Shown here: positions 24,801 through 36,480 of the stretch, piece after piece
Numbering within the stretch: the first letter of the stretch is position 1
Layout: each line of letters starts with the position of its first letter
From: Voacanga thouarsii
Lineage: Eukaryota; Streptophyta; Magnoliopsida; Gentianales; Apocynaceae
Assembly: GCA_026120185.1 (NCBI GenBank)
Contig: JANUWF010002297.1
Span: 558,001-622,000, forward strand
Direction of reading: 5' to 3'
Length of the DNA: 64,000 nucleotides
The notes under the pieces: model-generated
What the model saw: the letters and a program-made list of their open reading frames with translations, nothing else
What the model was told of the DNA's origin: nothing
The model's database searches: none
Program-made: the position numbers and the translations under genes

Positions 24801-26271
24801 ATTAGAATGATATAGTCGAATGGAAGAAGATGAACAAGAAAGGTGTTCTTGACTTACCTTGTTAATGTTCTTGAGACCTTCAAGAAAAGGTTAATTTCGA
24901 TCCGCTTGAAAATTTTTGTTTGCGAGATTTTGTGTTATAAATACCAGAAATGAGGTTTAGGGATTAAATGGAAGTGATTTGGAGTATTTGAGAGTGATTG
25001 GAGGTGTTTAGAGTATGGTTAGGCTTGAAGAAGGTTAGTGTGTGTTCTTGGTGTTCTTGGTGTTCTAGGTGAAAATGGAGAGAATTTGGAAGAAGTGCTG
25101 CATGAATTTTGGTAGAAGGCTGGCCGAATGGTATGGAATGAATGAGGGTTTCGGTTTTAGCAAGAAGGAGAGAGGATGATCAGATTTTTTTTGAAATTTA
25201 AATGGAGGAAATAGTGGAGATGTTTAAGGTAAGAGGTTAGCTATGGTGTTTTAATCAAGAAAGGTTTCTATGTCTTCTAATGGTGCCGGCTGAACATGGA
25301 GTTTTTTCCTGAAATGATTGAAGGTTAATGTTGCTCAAGGCTGGCCGAAACTCAGTCCATGAAGGCAGAGGAAATTCTGGTTAACTATCCTAATGCAAGA
25401 GTGATTTTAATGGACTAAAATGCTGAAATTATTTGAAGTTCAAAAGAGTTTGAATGGAGTGAACTTAGGAGTGTTTTGTGGTGCAGCTGGAAAATTTTGG
25501 TTTCAAGTTGTTCAGGATTTTCGAAGATTGTAGAATTTTTGGTGCAGAATTTTGCACACCCTTAGCTCGATTTTCAGAGGTTCTTTTGGGGTGTTTGAGG
25601 GTCTTCCAAGGTTGGTTTTTCAGCCTTAATTCTAGACAAATACAGAAGAGATTTGCTGGCTTGAAGATGAACTAAAAACAGCTTCATTTCCTTGATTGCA
25701 AGCTGCGAAATGCCTAGAATTTTTTTCTGGTTTGGTGCTGTCTTGTGCAGTCCGAAATTTGCACAGTTTTTCCAGCTTCCAAGCCACATGAAATGACCAT
25801 TTTCTTGGCAGCAAATGAATGGGATTATGGCCTGAATTTTCGAAGAAAGGGTCTGCAACAATTCTGGAAAATTTCCAGATTTCTTTCCACTAAAGTATGA
25901 ACAACATGAAGGCAGATTTGAAGGTCCTTTCATGGTGATTGATTTTCTCTTGGACTCCTTCCTATTTACCCTCCTATTTTCGACCAACTCCCTATCCCCC
26001 AAAGTTGATTTTCGAAATTCAAGAAGAAGAAATTATCCCAGAATTTTTTTGGAATTCAAGAGAAGAGATTTAATGGATTTAAATTATAAAGATGTTAGGA
26101 CAAGCTAGAGGTAATAAATAGGACAAGAATTCCTCTAGAATTCTTTTTAGGACATGAGGATAAGATTAGGACATTCTCTTCATGTCTCCCCTAAGACAAC
26201 ATTCCTATTTTTATGGAATGCAAGAAAATAAAAATTCAAACTAAATGAAGATAATCATGATAAAACTTAAA

Positions 26272-26335
26272 TGATGGGATTTGAACTCATGACCTTAGAA
26301 ATTAATTCACCAAGCTCTAACCACTAAACCACAAC
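26272..26335 (-). ncRNA. tRNA-like segment with A and B boxes in the family A LTR
   Basis: On the minus strand, TGTGGTTTAGTGGTTAGAGC (A-box like) precedes GAGTTCAAATCCCATC (B-box like). This is the best preserved of the three copies, about 250-310 bp from the start of the minus-strand LTR. It resembles the head of tRNA-derived plant SINEs; no full tRNA fold is evident. Confidence 0.55.
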
Positions 26336-27172
26336 AACTCTTGTTCTTATTTCCTCACCCACATATTTTTCTTATCTACTCCTCAAGTTATCGCCCTATT
26401 CTGACCTCAAGCAAAATTACCATTTTACCCCTCCTACTCAATAAGCATAACTAAGCATTTAAACCTATAATCCATGATTCTAAAGCACATAAAATTATTC
26501 AAAAACATATATATTCATGCAAAATAATAAGATATGCATTCCCGACCCCCTTACTCTAAGGTTGGTTTTAGGTGGGGTTTCACAAAAACGATCATCATAA
26601 CAAATTCTACAACTTTAATTCTTGAAGTAAAGGAATTTACCATAATGTGAAACATGTCCCTATCCACCAATCACCTAATGCCACACGTCCATGTTTTATC
26701 CGCATTTCTAATTTTTCTCAGAAATGACCAAAATTGGGTCTAGAATGGAAAATATTTTACTTCACCATTTAACTCCAAAAATTCCACTGAATCCTTTGGT
26801 AATACTTAAATTCTCTAATTCTTTCTCAATTTGGTCAAATTTGTGGTCAAAGTTGTGGGCGCGGTCAAAATGACGAAAATGTTCCCAATAACCTAAATTA
26901 CTTATTCCACATCAAAACGTGCATTTCATTGCAATGATCAATTTCCATTCTTAGCATACCCTTAAATTCTTATTGTATTAACAATAGTAGCCTTCTGAAG
27001 ATTTAAGGTACGGGTAGTACAAATCCAATAATTATATTCAGGTCCCGACAAAATGTTATTATACCAAAATATTTGTTTCATTACACTAATCATCTTTTGT
27101 TCTAACCATTGATATAAATTCTCATCCTATTACAAGTGGTAGCCAATCGAAGGTAAAATGCGGGGTATTACA

Positions 27173-27190
27173 TCCTCCACTCCTTACAAA
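27173..27190 (-). other. Polypurine tract of family B
   Basis: On the minus strand, GTAAGGAGTGGAGGATG leads into the 3' LTR. The sequence just before it, 'ttttgaggacaaaatttttt', is like the end of Tekay/Del-type Ty3 elements. Confidence 0.8.
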
Positions 27191-27270
27191 AAATTTTGTC
27201 CTCAAAATTTAGATTTGCCTTAATTCTATCAAACGTTTATTTCTAATTTCTTCTACCATCTACTCCTTCT

Positions 27271-27371
27271 TTACTCTACATGAATCCAGATGGGTCCTTT
27301 GTTTCCCCGTGAGTCTCTAGATTTAAATTCCTTAAAAGCAAAGGGTCCATCTTCTTGTTTCTTAGTATATG
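27271..27371 (-). pseudogene. Family B gag, C-terminal piece
   Basis: On the minus strand this continues the gag frame interrupted by the copia insertion: TKKQEDGPFAFKEFKS and so on to a TAA at 27271-27273. Across the duplication ATATG it joins the zinc-knuckle end at 36274 in the same frame, so the copia landed inside gag. There is no protease or RT after the stop; about 100 bp later the LTR begins. Confidence 0.6.
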
Positions 27372-28751
27372 TGTTGGGAGATATGCCCTCTTAGACTAGG
27401 TTTCTGATGTAAAAATCGAATGCTTTAATAAAAGAATTTATTTCCATAAATTGTTTGTGAATTTACATTTTTATTTGTTCACAATTACATTTGGAAAAGA
27501 CCCATTGTGTTTAAGTAAGTAGTCCATGTGAATGGAGGTCTTTCATAGTAAGGTATGAATCACGGGTTACTTAACACATAAACATTCGTTCTTAACCGAT
27601 TGATGAGAATAGGAATCTTATCATATCTAGGTTATTATGTTGTGAATTCCAAAATGGGGAATGGCTTACCTTTAGCCAATGAGTAGTCCACTCACTTCAT
27701 GACATAAGCGTATTTCGAATACGTAGAACATGACCTGTAGTAGTGGTTTCTTAAAGTACTATATGGTAGAAACCTAGACTACTGTCGCTATAGTGTGGAC
27801 TAGTACTCAACGACTTGAGTATAAGTTGGTGGTCTGACGAAGTTGGAAGCATATACTTTGATACGTTATAGTTGAGGTTCTATAGTAGGGGTAATATACT
27901 TGCATGTTGGGTATGCATGACAAGTTAGTTAAGATAGACTTGTAATAGATAGTTTCTATACTATATTGCCCCTTATGGTTGTCTGAATGATCTAAATATC
28001 CAGGACCCTGGGAAATATGACTTGGATGTTTGCTTTAGGTTAGCTTTCTTGGAAAGAGAAAATAATATAGGAAGTCGTGGATCATTAGACTAGAGGCCTA
28101 AGGATGATAGATGTCATTTAGAGAGGTGTTAGTACACTTCTTCCTCTCTAAATGTACGACGAAGTATAGAGAGGTATTTTAGTTATTACACCTGTAGGTC
28201 GGAGACTTTGCTAACGCAGCATTATCCTTAGGGTCAATATTTCCTTATGATGATATTAGGAAATATTTAAAATGTAAAATACAGCTATTTATATAGTAGG
28301 GGTATTTTGGTCATTTTCGTAGCTAAGGCAATGTGTCTTTTGGTCCCTAGTAGAACCGTGAGTTCTAATTAAATACGAGCTAAGGAATTGATCTTAAATT
28401 AAATAGAATTTATTTTATTTAAGTAACCTATTTAATTGTTAGGCTAGAATAAAATAAAGGTCTATGGAGAGAGATAATTAATTAAATTAGTTTGGTGGAT
28501 TAATTAATTATTCAGGGCTTTGGCCTAGTTAGAATAATTAAAGATTAACCTTGGACTAAACTAATATAGGCTTATTTATTGGACTAGTTTATTTTGGCTG
28601 AAAAATTAATTATTTGTTGGGCCAATTATTTGGTTCTAATTAAAATAATTAATTAAGCCAAAAGGTTAAACTAAGAGTCCAATGGCCCAGTCCAGTTTAA
28701 CCTAGGGTTTTATTTAGGTTAAACAGGAGGATTGGAGACAACGTGGTTGTG

Positions 28752-28752
<1 letters not shown>

Positions 28753-28818
<66 letters not shown>
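28753..28818. repeat. (CA)n(CT)n compound microsatellite
   Basis: About 17 CA then 16 CT units in the 5' LTR. The 3' LTR has a much shorter version (about 35853-35874), so the run changed length after insertion. Confidence 0.95.
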
Positions 28819-28819
<1 letters not shown>

Positions 28820-28960
28820 AGAGATAGCTTCTTCTCTGTGAAAAACAAGCCAGACGTCTCTCTCTCTCTCTAGAAAAAAGGTTCATTAATCTGTAGTTGT
28901 TCACAAAACGGATTTAGGCAGGCCATATACTGGAAGTTCGAGAGTTTGGAGTTTACCTAC

Positions 28961-29086
28961 ATGCAAAGACGGAGTAAGAGGCTCGCAGGAATCGCACCAG
29001 AGGATTCAACCAGCACACCTACCCTGGTTGCGCATATTCTGGTCCATCCAACTCTTAGGATGAGGAAAAGAGGTAAAAAATTTTAA
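28961..29086 (+). CDS. Short basic ORF in the copia LTR, possible first exon of gag
   Basis: A 41-codon ORF starts MQRRSKRLAGIAPE and ends RMRKRGKKF. The same ORF, same length, is in the 3' LTR (36021-36146), and a diverged copy starts MQTRRSRRLAGVQPE in the solo LTR (55439). Inside its end is AAGAG|GTAAAA, a good 5' splice site (GT at 29073-29074). An acceptor with a long T tract, TTTTTCAG, ends at 30547, just before the gag ATG. Splicing would join G at 29072 to AA ATG in frame, giving Glu-Met at the junction, and would remove the primer site. Expression and splicing are inference; it could instead be an upstream ORF. Confidence 0.45.
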   Translation: MQRRSKRLAGIAPEDSTSTPTLVAHILVHPTLRMRKRGKKF

Positions 29087-29240
29087 CCTTGGAGTACCGC
29101 CAGAGCACGATCGGCACTGGCTAGGACTGCCGGAGCCGGCACCGGCTTTGTTTGGGAATCCTCTATTCTTTAGTTTTTCCAATTTTTTTATCTTTGCTTC
29201 CGCTGCGTGCCCTGTGTTTTCCGCTTTCTAAGCCTTCAAT

Positions 29241-29252
29241 TGGTATTAAAGC
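29241..29252 (+). other. Primer binding site of the copia element
   Basis: TGGTATTAAAGC lies two bases after the 5' LTR and differs at two bases from the initiator-Met type site. Confidence 0.8.
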
Positions 29253-30549
29253 ATGAAGGTTTTGTGAAAATATAGGGAGCATTCATCTAAATGAATAAAA
29301 CTGGATACATATGTGTGATTAAAATTGTGATCCTTCGTTGCTTATGGTATGAATAGATTCTCTGTTAAATCTCGCGGGTGGAGGTATAGGAAATGTGTAA
29401 TTTACTATTTTTCTTAGCAAATCGTGTAAGCCCAATGTTTATGGGTATAGGTGATTGTTGGTTTTGGTTGATTTCATTGTATTTGGTTTGAAATCGGGGA
29501 GCCATCGAAGCCAGAAGCTGTGCAGAAAAACAGGGGAAATTCACAAAAAAAATAAACTACAGGAAGAGTCGGTTAGACCGTAACCGGCACCGACTTGGGG
29601 TGCTGGAACCTGTGCCGGCTTGGGTTTGGAAGGCCAATCCGCGCGTTGGTTTCTTGTGGGTCCTGGTTCTGTACGGCGGGTGCAGTGGACCAAGGAGAAA
29701 TTTTTTGATTTTTTCCTTCTAATTTTTCTTGCATTTTCTTTTTGTTTGGGGTCCATACCAGGCGAGGTTAATATTTTGCAATAGTTAATATTCAAGGAAT
29801 ATTTTTGCATAAAAAATATTAGTAAGGGATTTTAGGATTAAACAAGACCATTAATTAATTAATTAATTAATTAATTAATTAATGTGTTTAATTCTATTAT
29901 CTGGGCACATAGGTTTAAACATAGAAGAGCATAAAAACGTCTACTATTTTCTCAAAGACCAAAGTCTTTGGGAATGTTTTGACAAGGAAAACATTTTTTC
30001 TACAAATTAAATGGTTATTTTAACTTGAACAAAAATTATTCCTTAGATATTTTCAAAGGGATATTTTTCAAAAAATCTTTATTTTAAAAGACTAAGTGGG
30101 AGAGGGGTTCTAACGGCTCCATGGCTTCCATCACGATCCTCATTAGAAATCGTGGGTCCCATCGCGTTATCTTGGGAGTGAACTCGTATAAGATGGGGAT
30201 ACCACAAGGATATAGATCTAATGGAGAGATGTAATTAATAACCCGGGGCATGTACTATGATCGGCCAGCCCCTCGTTGGAGGTCATAGTGCAAGGTATGT
30301 CCATAGAAAATGAGAGGAAACGGCTATCCCCTCGATGGAGTTATCTTCTAAATCATTACCTATAAGGAAAATTAATTTGTAGTGGTTAATATACTTATCT
30401 TAGGAAACTGTTAATCTTCTCAAGAAGCTATGTCAGTTTTTTTAAAAGCCAAATTGATTATTATCAGTTTTGATAATAAGGATAAAGTGCACATATTTGT
30501 TTTGTTTTCACAAATTGAATTTTTTCTTTTATTTTTTGATTTTTCAGAA
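29253..30549 (+). other. Copia leader, possible intron
   Basis: About 1.3 kb without a sustained ORF. It holds a GC-rich patch ('aaccggcaccgac', 29573-29640), a (TTAA)n run (29850-29883), and near 30500-30547 a T-rich tract ending in CAG, as in a 3' splice site. Confidence 0.55.
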
Positions 30550-31362
30550 ATGGTGGGAGGTTCTTTTAGTCCTATTGGCCGTTATTCTTTGAGAGAATAA
30601 GCTAACGGGACCAAACTATATGGACTGAAAGAGGAACCTGGACATAATACTCACAACGGAAGAGTATAAGTATGTCTTTTACGAAACCTGCCCTGTAATC
30701 GGGGAGTGTTCTACCACCGAGGAGTGTGAGGCTGAGAAGGCATGGAAGAAGGCCAACGAGATGGCTCGTTGTTACATGTTGGCCTCCATGTCTAATGTGC
30801 TCCAATTCAAACATGAGCACATGACCACTGCGTATGACATAACCCAATCATTAGCCACGATGTTCGCGGATAAGAGCCGGCTCGCAAGGCAAGAGGCTCT
30901 TCGAACCATCATTAACACTAAGATGCCTGAGGGAGCATCAGTCAGAGAACATATGCTCAAGATGATTGCTGCCTTCGAGGAGGTGGAAATCTTAAGGGCT
31001 GTCATTGACCCCGTGAGCCAAGTGGATATAGTTCTCGAATCTTTACCGGGTTCCTTTACTTAGTTCAAGTTGAACTATAACATGAATAAGTTGAACATGG
31101 GTTTAACTGAGTTGATGAAGGAGCTTCAAATGGCAAAGAAGGTCATAAAGCCACAATCTAAGACTATGATTGCTAAGGCTTCATCTTCTAGAATTGGGCC
31201 CAAGCCTAGAAAGTTCAAGAAGAAGAAAGGGAACACAGTAGCCCAGCCCAAGACCCAGCCCAAAGACAAACCCAAGGGCAAGTGCTTTAAATATGGATTG
31301 AAGGGATACTGGAAAAAGGAGTGTCTAGATCTTCAAGCCAAGAAAAATCCCACAGGTAATGT
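30550..31362 (+). pseudogene. Copia gag (capsid) region, degenerate
   Basis: From the ATG at 30550 the frame gives MVGGSFSPIGRYSLRE and stops. After a frame change it continues with the copia gag signature (KLTGPNYMD at about 30600, with a TGA where Trp is expected). From 30761 there is a long open stretch including ARCYMLASMSNVLQFKHEHM and LESLPGSFT, the usual UBN2-type gag domain. A TAG near 31061 interrupts it. The zinc knuckle near 31290 reads CFKYGLKGYWKKEC, so its second Cys and its His have both become Tyr and zinc binding is lost. A Lys/Pro-rich linker (KPRKFKKKKG) precedes the knuckle. Confidence 0.9.
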
Positions 31363-34300
31363 TCTCTATCTAGAGTCTATATCAATGGTTGGATCAACTT
31401 CCATTTGGATTGTTGATTCAGGGGTCATTGATCACATCTGTAACTCCTTGCAGGGATTTAGAAAAATTAGAAGACTCCAGAAAAGCAAACATAGATTACG
31501 TGTGGGAAATGGAGCACAAATTTGGGCCATTGCAATGGGAGAGCTGGATCTTGTTTTTTATTGTAATAAAATAGTGGTTTTGAAAGATATTTTATATGTA
31601 CCTAGATTTTGACAGAATTTGATTTCGGTTGCAAAACTAATAAATCAAGGATATTCTATATCTTTCCATTTTGGTATTTCTATCAGTAGAGATAGAGAAA
31701 TTTTATGTATTGGGCATATGTATGGGAATCAATTTTTCTTAAACCCTATTAACAATCAATTAAATAACGCTTAATCTGAACCTTTAACAAGGAAGAGAAA
31801 GATCAATGTCAATAAATCTTATCTTTGGCATCTAAGGTTGGGTCATATCAACTCAACTAGGATTTAGATGTTGATCCATGATGGGCCCTTGGGCTCATTG
31901 AGATTGGAAAATTGGCCTCAATGTGAGTCCTGCCTGATGGGAAAGATGACCAGAAGGTCATTTGCCACTAAGGCGGATAGAGCCAATGAGGTATTGAGTC
32001 TTATTCATACTGATATATGTGGTCCCTTGTCTACAACAGCTAGAGGAGGTTTTGAGTACTTCATCATTTTCACAGATGATTGTACAATGTTTGGTTATGT
32101 TTACCTGATGAGACACAAGTCTGACTCTTTTGACAAGTTCAAAGAGTTTAAGGCTGAAGTAGAGCGTTGGATAGGTAAATTGATCAAGACCTTATGATCA
32201 AAGCGTGGTGAAGAGTACCTACTTGGTGAATTCAAGGACTACATGGTATATCATGGGATAGTATCCTAGCTCTCTGCGCTGAGGATACCCTAGCAAAACG
32301 GAGTAGCTGAGAGAAGGAACAAGACATTGATAGAAATGGTCTGAAGCATGGTGTCTCATGCTGTTCTTCCAGTGTCTTTTTAAGGATATGCCATGGAAAC
32401 AACGGCATACATTCTGAACTTGGTACCTTCCAAGTCAATGCCTAGGACTCCCTATGAGCTGTGGACTGGGCGTAAGCCAAGTCTGAATCATCTCAAGATA
32501 TGGGGTTGTCCAGCTTATGTACTGGTTAAGAGAGACAAGTTAGAATCAAGATCAGAATTATGCTATTTTGTTGGGTATCTAAAAAGGATAAAGGATGGTT
32601 ACTTTTATCATCCTAAGAAGCAGAAAGTACTAGTCAGTACCAATGCTAGATACTTAGAGGATGATCAGAGTACCTCCACTAAAGTTTCAACTAGATTGGA
32701 ACTGGAGAAGAAGTTATCTTCGGAAGCAACTTCTTCTGACCTGATTGTAGAACAAGAAGAGGCACAACCTCAAGAGCCTATATAAATGGAGCCTTGTCAT
32801 TGTGGGAGAATGTCTAGGGTTCCGGAGAGATGGACCGGAGAAGCTTTCGAGCTAGTCTCCGACAATCAAGAACAAGATTCCACTAGATACAAGGAGGCTA
32901 TTGTTGATGCCAATACAAATCTATGGCATGAAATAATGAAAGTCGGGATTGAGTCTGTGTGTTTCAATCAGGTTTGGGATCTTGTAGTTTTACTTGAAGG
33001 GATAAAACCCATAAGGTATAAGTGGGTATACAAGAGAAAGAATGGAATAGATAGGAAGGTGGAAACCTTTAAAACTAAGCTTGTGGCGAAATGGTATACT
33101 CAGAAAGAGGGAATCGACTATGAGGAAACCTTTTCCCTAGTAGCCATGCTTAAGTCCATCCGTGTCCTCCTTGCCATCACATGTCATTATGACTACGAGA
33201 TATGGCAAATAGATGTCAAGACGACATTTTTAAATGGCCATCTTAGTGAAGACATCTATATGTCCCAACCGGAAGGCTTTATTGCTAAATGCCAAGAGCA
33301 TATAGTTTACAAGCTTAAGAAGTCCATCTATGGACTTAAGCAAGAATCAAGGGCATGGAACATTCATTTTGATGAGACTGTAAAGTCTTATAGTTTTGTT
33401 CAAAATGAGGATGAACCATGCGTGTACAGGAAACTTGAAGGCATTAATGTGGTTTTTCTTATCTTGTATGTGGATGACATTCTACTCATTGGAAATGATG
33501 TAGGGTCATTGTCATCTATAAATGTTTGGCTGTTTAGTCAATTTAGTATAAAGGACTTGGGAGAAGCCAGCTATATTCTCGGGATTAGACTTCTTAGGAA
33601 TAGGAAGCAGAGAATGTTAGGATTATTCCAAGCTGCATACATTGACAAGATGTTGGCTAGGTATAGCATGGATTCATGCAAAGGAGCTCTAATTCCTTGC
33701 AGACATAGGTTGTCATTTTCTTCAAGGGACTGTCTTAGGTCTCAAGAAAAAAAAGACAGAATGAGTAGGATTCCCTATGTTTCAGCTATGGGAAGTCTTA
33801 TGTATGCTGTGTACTAGGCCAGATATTTGCTTTGTCGTTGGCTTAGTTAGCAGATATCAGTCAAACCCTGGGGAGGTTCATTGGCAAGCTGTAAAACATA
33901 TTCTCAAGTACTTCAAGGGAACGAGAGATTATATGCTGGTTTACAGGGCTGATGACTTAGTTCCTACAAGATATACAGACTCAGACTTCCAGGTAGATAA
34001 GGATGAGAGAAAATCCACGAATGGATATATTTTCACCTTATCTGGAGGAGCTATTTCATGGAGGAGTATCAAGCAATCTTGCATTGCTGACTCAACCATG
34101 GAAGTTGAGTATGTGGCAGCTTCAGAGGCATCCAAGGAAGCAGTCTGGCTCCAGAAGTTCCTTTTAGAACTTGGAGTCGTGTCACACATGAACAGGCCGA
34201 TTGTGATGTATTGTGACAATACTGGAGCAGTATCACAATCAAAAGAACCCAAGAACCACAAGAAAGGAAGCACATCGAGAGGAAGTACCACCTGATTCAG

Positions 34301-34444
34301 GATTTCATCCAAAGATGGAAAGTCGTGGTGGAACAAATTACCTCCGAGAATAATCTAGCTGATCTATTCACCGAGTCTTTGGCTGAGAGAGTCTTCAAGA
34401 GACACTTAGACGCCATAAGGGTGGACACCTACAAACTTACTTAG
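31363..34444 (+). pseudogene. Copia pol polyprotein, degenerate
   Basis: Protease (WIVDSG at about 31408, active DSG kept) is followed by a GAG-pre-integrase and zinc-binding segment near 31820-31950 (WHLRLGH, CESCLMGK). Integrase core runs to about 32340 (HTDICGP, FTDD, GVAERRN), then RT from about 32860 with KWVYKRK, ILYVDDILLIGND (YVDD intact near 33466) and RNase H from about 33820 (YTDSDFQ, VEYVAAS, MYCDNTGA). Stops occur near 31610, 31865, 32195, 32267, 32291, 32342 and 32783. A short deletion near 33805 changes frame, and a one-base loss near 34268 changes it again. The polyprotein ends at 34444. Confidence 0.93.
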
Positions 34445-34450
34445 TCTTAG

Positions 34451-34466
34451 AGTGAAAGTGGGAGAT
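34451..34466 (+). other. Polypurine tract of the copia element
   Basis: AGTGAAAGTGGGAGAT directly precedes the 3' LTR. Confidence 0.85.
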
Positions 34467-36273
34467 TATTGGGAGATATGCCCTCTTAGACTAGGTTTCT
34501 GACGTAAAAATCGAATGTTTTAATAAAAGAATTTATTTCCAGAAATTGTTTGTGAATTTACATTTTTATTTATGCACAATCATGTTTGGAAAAGACCCAT
34601 TGTGTTTAAGTAAATGGTACATATGCATAGAGGTCTTTCATAGTAAGGTATGGATCATAGGTTACTTAACATATAAACATTCGCTCTTAACCGATTGATG
34701 AGAATAGAAATCTTATCATGTCTAGGTTATTATGTTATGAATTCCAAATGGGGAATGTCTTACCTTTAGCCAGTGAGTAGTCCACTCACTTCATGACATA
34801 AGCGTATTTCGAATACGTAGAACAGGACCTGTAGTAGTGGTTTCTTAAAGTACTATATGGTAGAAACCTAGACTACTACCGCTACAGCGTGGACTAGTAC
34901 TCTACGACTTGAGTATAAGTTAGTGGTCTGACGAAATTAGAAGCATATATTTTGATATGCTATAGTTGAGGTTCTATAGTAGGGCCAATATACTTGCATA
35001 TTGGGTATGTGTGACTCGTTAGTTAAGAAAGACTTGTACATGATAGTTTCTATACTATATTGCCCCTTGTGGTTGTCTGAATGATCTAAATATCTAGGGC
35101 CCTGGGAAACATGACTTAGATGTTTGCTTTATGGTAGTTCTCTTAGAAAGAGGAAACAATCTAGGAAGTCATGGATCATTGGACTAGAGGCCTAAGGATG
35201 GTAGATGTCATTTAGAGAGATGTTAGTACACTTCTTTCTTTCTAAATGTACAACGATATATAGAGGGGTATTTTAGTCATTACACCTGTAGGTCGGAGAC
35301 TTTACTAACGCAGCATTGTCTTTAGGGTCAATATTTTCTTATGGTGATATTAGGAAATATTTAAAATGCAAAATACAGCTATTTATATGGCAAGGGTATT
35401 TTGGTCATTTTAGTAGCCAAGGCGGTGTGTTTTTTGGTCCCCAGTATAAACCATGAGTCCTAATTACATACGGGCTAAGGAATTGATCTTAAATTAAATG
35501 GAATTTATTTTATTTAAGTAGCCAATTTAATTGTTTGGCTAGAATAAAATAAAGGTCTATGGAGAGAGAAAGAGATTAATTAAATTAGTTTGATGGGTTA
35601 ATTAATTATTTACGATTTTGGCCCAGTTTGAATAATTAAAGATTAACTTAGGACTAAACTAATATAGGCTTATTTATTGGACTAGTTTATTTGGGCTGAA
35701 AAATTAATTATTTGTTGGGCAAATTATTTGGTTCTAATTAAAATAATTAATTAAGCCCAAAAGGTTAAACTAAGAGTCCAATGGCCCAGTTCTGTTTAAC
35801 CTATAGTTTTATTTAGGTTAAACAGGAGGATTGGAGACAATGTGGTTGTGACACACACACACTCTCTCTCTCTCGAGAGACGGCTTCTTCTCTGTGAAAA
35901 ACAAGCTAGACGTCTCTCTCTCTTTCTCTCTAGAAAAAAGGTTCCTTAGTCTATAGTTGTTCACCAAACGAATTTTGACAGGCCATATACTGGAAGATCG
36001 AGAGTTTGGCGTTTACCTACATGCAAAGACGGAGTAGGAGACTTGCAGGAATTGCACCAGAGGTTTTCACCAGCACACCTACCCCGGTTGCGTACATTCC
36101 AGTCCAGCCAAGTCTTAGGATGAGGAAAAGAGGTAAAAAATTTTAACCTCGGAGTTCCGCCAGAGCACGACCAACGTCGGCTCTGTTCAGGAATCCCCCA
36201 TTCTTTAGTATTTCCAATTTTTTTATCTTCGCTTCCGTTGCGTGCCCTGTGTTTTCTACTTTCTAAGCTTTCA
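34467..36273 (+). repeat. 3' LTR of the copia element
   Basis: This is the direct repeat of 27372-29238. Its first dinucleotide is TA instead of TG. It ends TAAGCTTTCA and is followed by the ATATG duplication. It carries the second copy of the short LTR ORF (36021-36146), with the splice-donor-like AAGAGGTAAAA kept. Confidence 0.95.
36021..36146 (+). CDS. Short basic ORF in the 3' LTR, second copy
   Basis: 41 codons, starting MQRRSRRLAGIAPE and ending RMRKRGKKF, colinear with 28961-29086 without indels. Seven codons differ. In this 3' LTR it could not act as a gag exon; it is listed because its conservation bears on the 5' copy. Confidence 0.4.
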   Translation: MQRRSRRLAGIAPEVFTSTPTPVAYIPVQPSLRMRKRGKKF

Positions 36274-36480
36274 ATATGGACAACTGGCCAATGTATGTCC
36301 CATTTTCTTGCATTGATAACATGGTCTATGTCTCTTCCAATACTGCTCATAATTGTGTCTACCCTTGTGATAATATTGAACATATTCCATTCTTCTCTTT
36401 ATGTCTACTTTATGAGACACCAAGAAAATGTATACATCTCAATACTTCTCTTTCATATGACATGAAATAGAAGAAAATTT
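36274..36480 (-). pseudogene. Family B gag with zinc knuckle, N-terminal side of the copia insertion
   Basis: On the minus strand the frame reads SHKVDIKRRMEYVQYYHKG, then a basic stretch and CYQCKKMGHTLASC, an intact CX2CX4HX4C zinc knuckle (about 36279-36320). It ends at the ATATG duplication, beyond which (27371) the same frame continues. An in-frame TGA lies near 36440. Further toward the primer site (36480-37235) no long open frame remains, so the capsid domain is decayed. Gag would bind the element's RNA; a zinc knuckle next to a stop and no pol fits a TR-GAG element. Confidence 0.65.

Larger units (their letters stand above)
22522..26584 (-). mobile_element. Solo LTR of family A, nested in the family B LTR
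   Basis: This 4063-bp unit starts TGTAACACCCC and ends GGGGTTTCACA, with a perfect duplication AAAAC (22517-22521 and 26585-26589). The interrupted family B sequence rejoins as in the intact partner ('atatcaaaacgatcactg' near 40010). It is the cleanest definition of the family A LTR in the window. No gene is seen; open frames such as 23523-23765 and 25574-26002 are not conserved between copies. Confidence 0.95.
20404..27172 (-). repeat. Family B 3' LTR, split by a family A solo LTR
   Basis: It runs from TGTAGCACCCC to GGGGTATTACA. Without the nested solo LTR it is about 2.7 kb, against 3.7 kb for its partner at 37250-40939. Two segments present in the partner (about 39190-39785 and about 40063-40410) are missing here. 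Confidence 0.9.
27372..29238 (+). repeat. 5' LTR of the copia element
   Basis: It starts TGTTGGGAGATATG and ends TAAGCCTTCA. It has a TATA-like 'ctatttatatag' near 28285, a (CA)n(CT)n run at 28753-28818, a short ORF at 28961-29086 and a GC-rich patch at 29087-29150. Confidence 0.95.
27372..36273 (+). mobile_element. Complete Ty1/copia retrotransposon, family D, dead
   Basis: The element is flanked by a perfect duplication ATATG (27367-27371 and 36274-36278). It has LTRs of 1867 and 1807 bp, a Met-like primer site, gag, and pol in the order protease, integrase, RT, RNase H, which defines Ty1/copia. A purine tract precedes the 3' LTR. Stops and frameshifts are spread through gag and pol. It inserted into the gag of element B. 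Confidence 0.95.

Noticed and set aside
25574..26002. 142-codon minus ORF in the family A solo LTR
   Set aside because: The equivalent part of the other two LTR copies has stops and indels, and no domain is seen. A chance ORF.
26272..26335. Functional tRNA gene
   Set aside because: A and B boxes are present, but no paired acceptor and anticodon stems are visible, and all three copies have changes in the boxes' surroundings. Kept only as a tRNA-like segment.
35961..36383. 140-codon minus ORF across the copia 3' LTR and gag of element B
   Set aside because: It spans an insertion boundary and reads the gag part in the wrong frame; the zinc knuckle is in a different frame.
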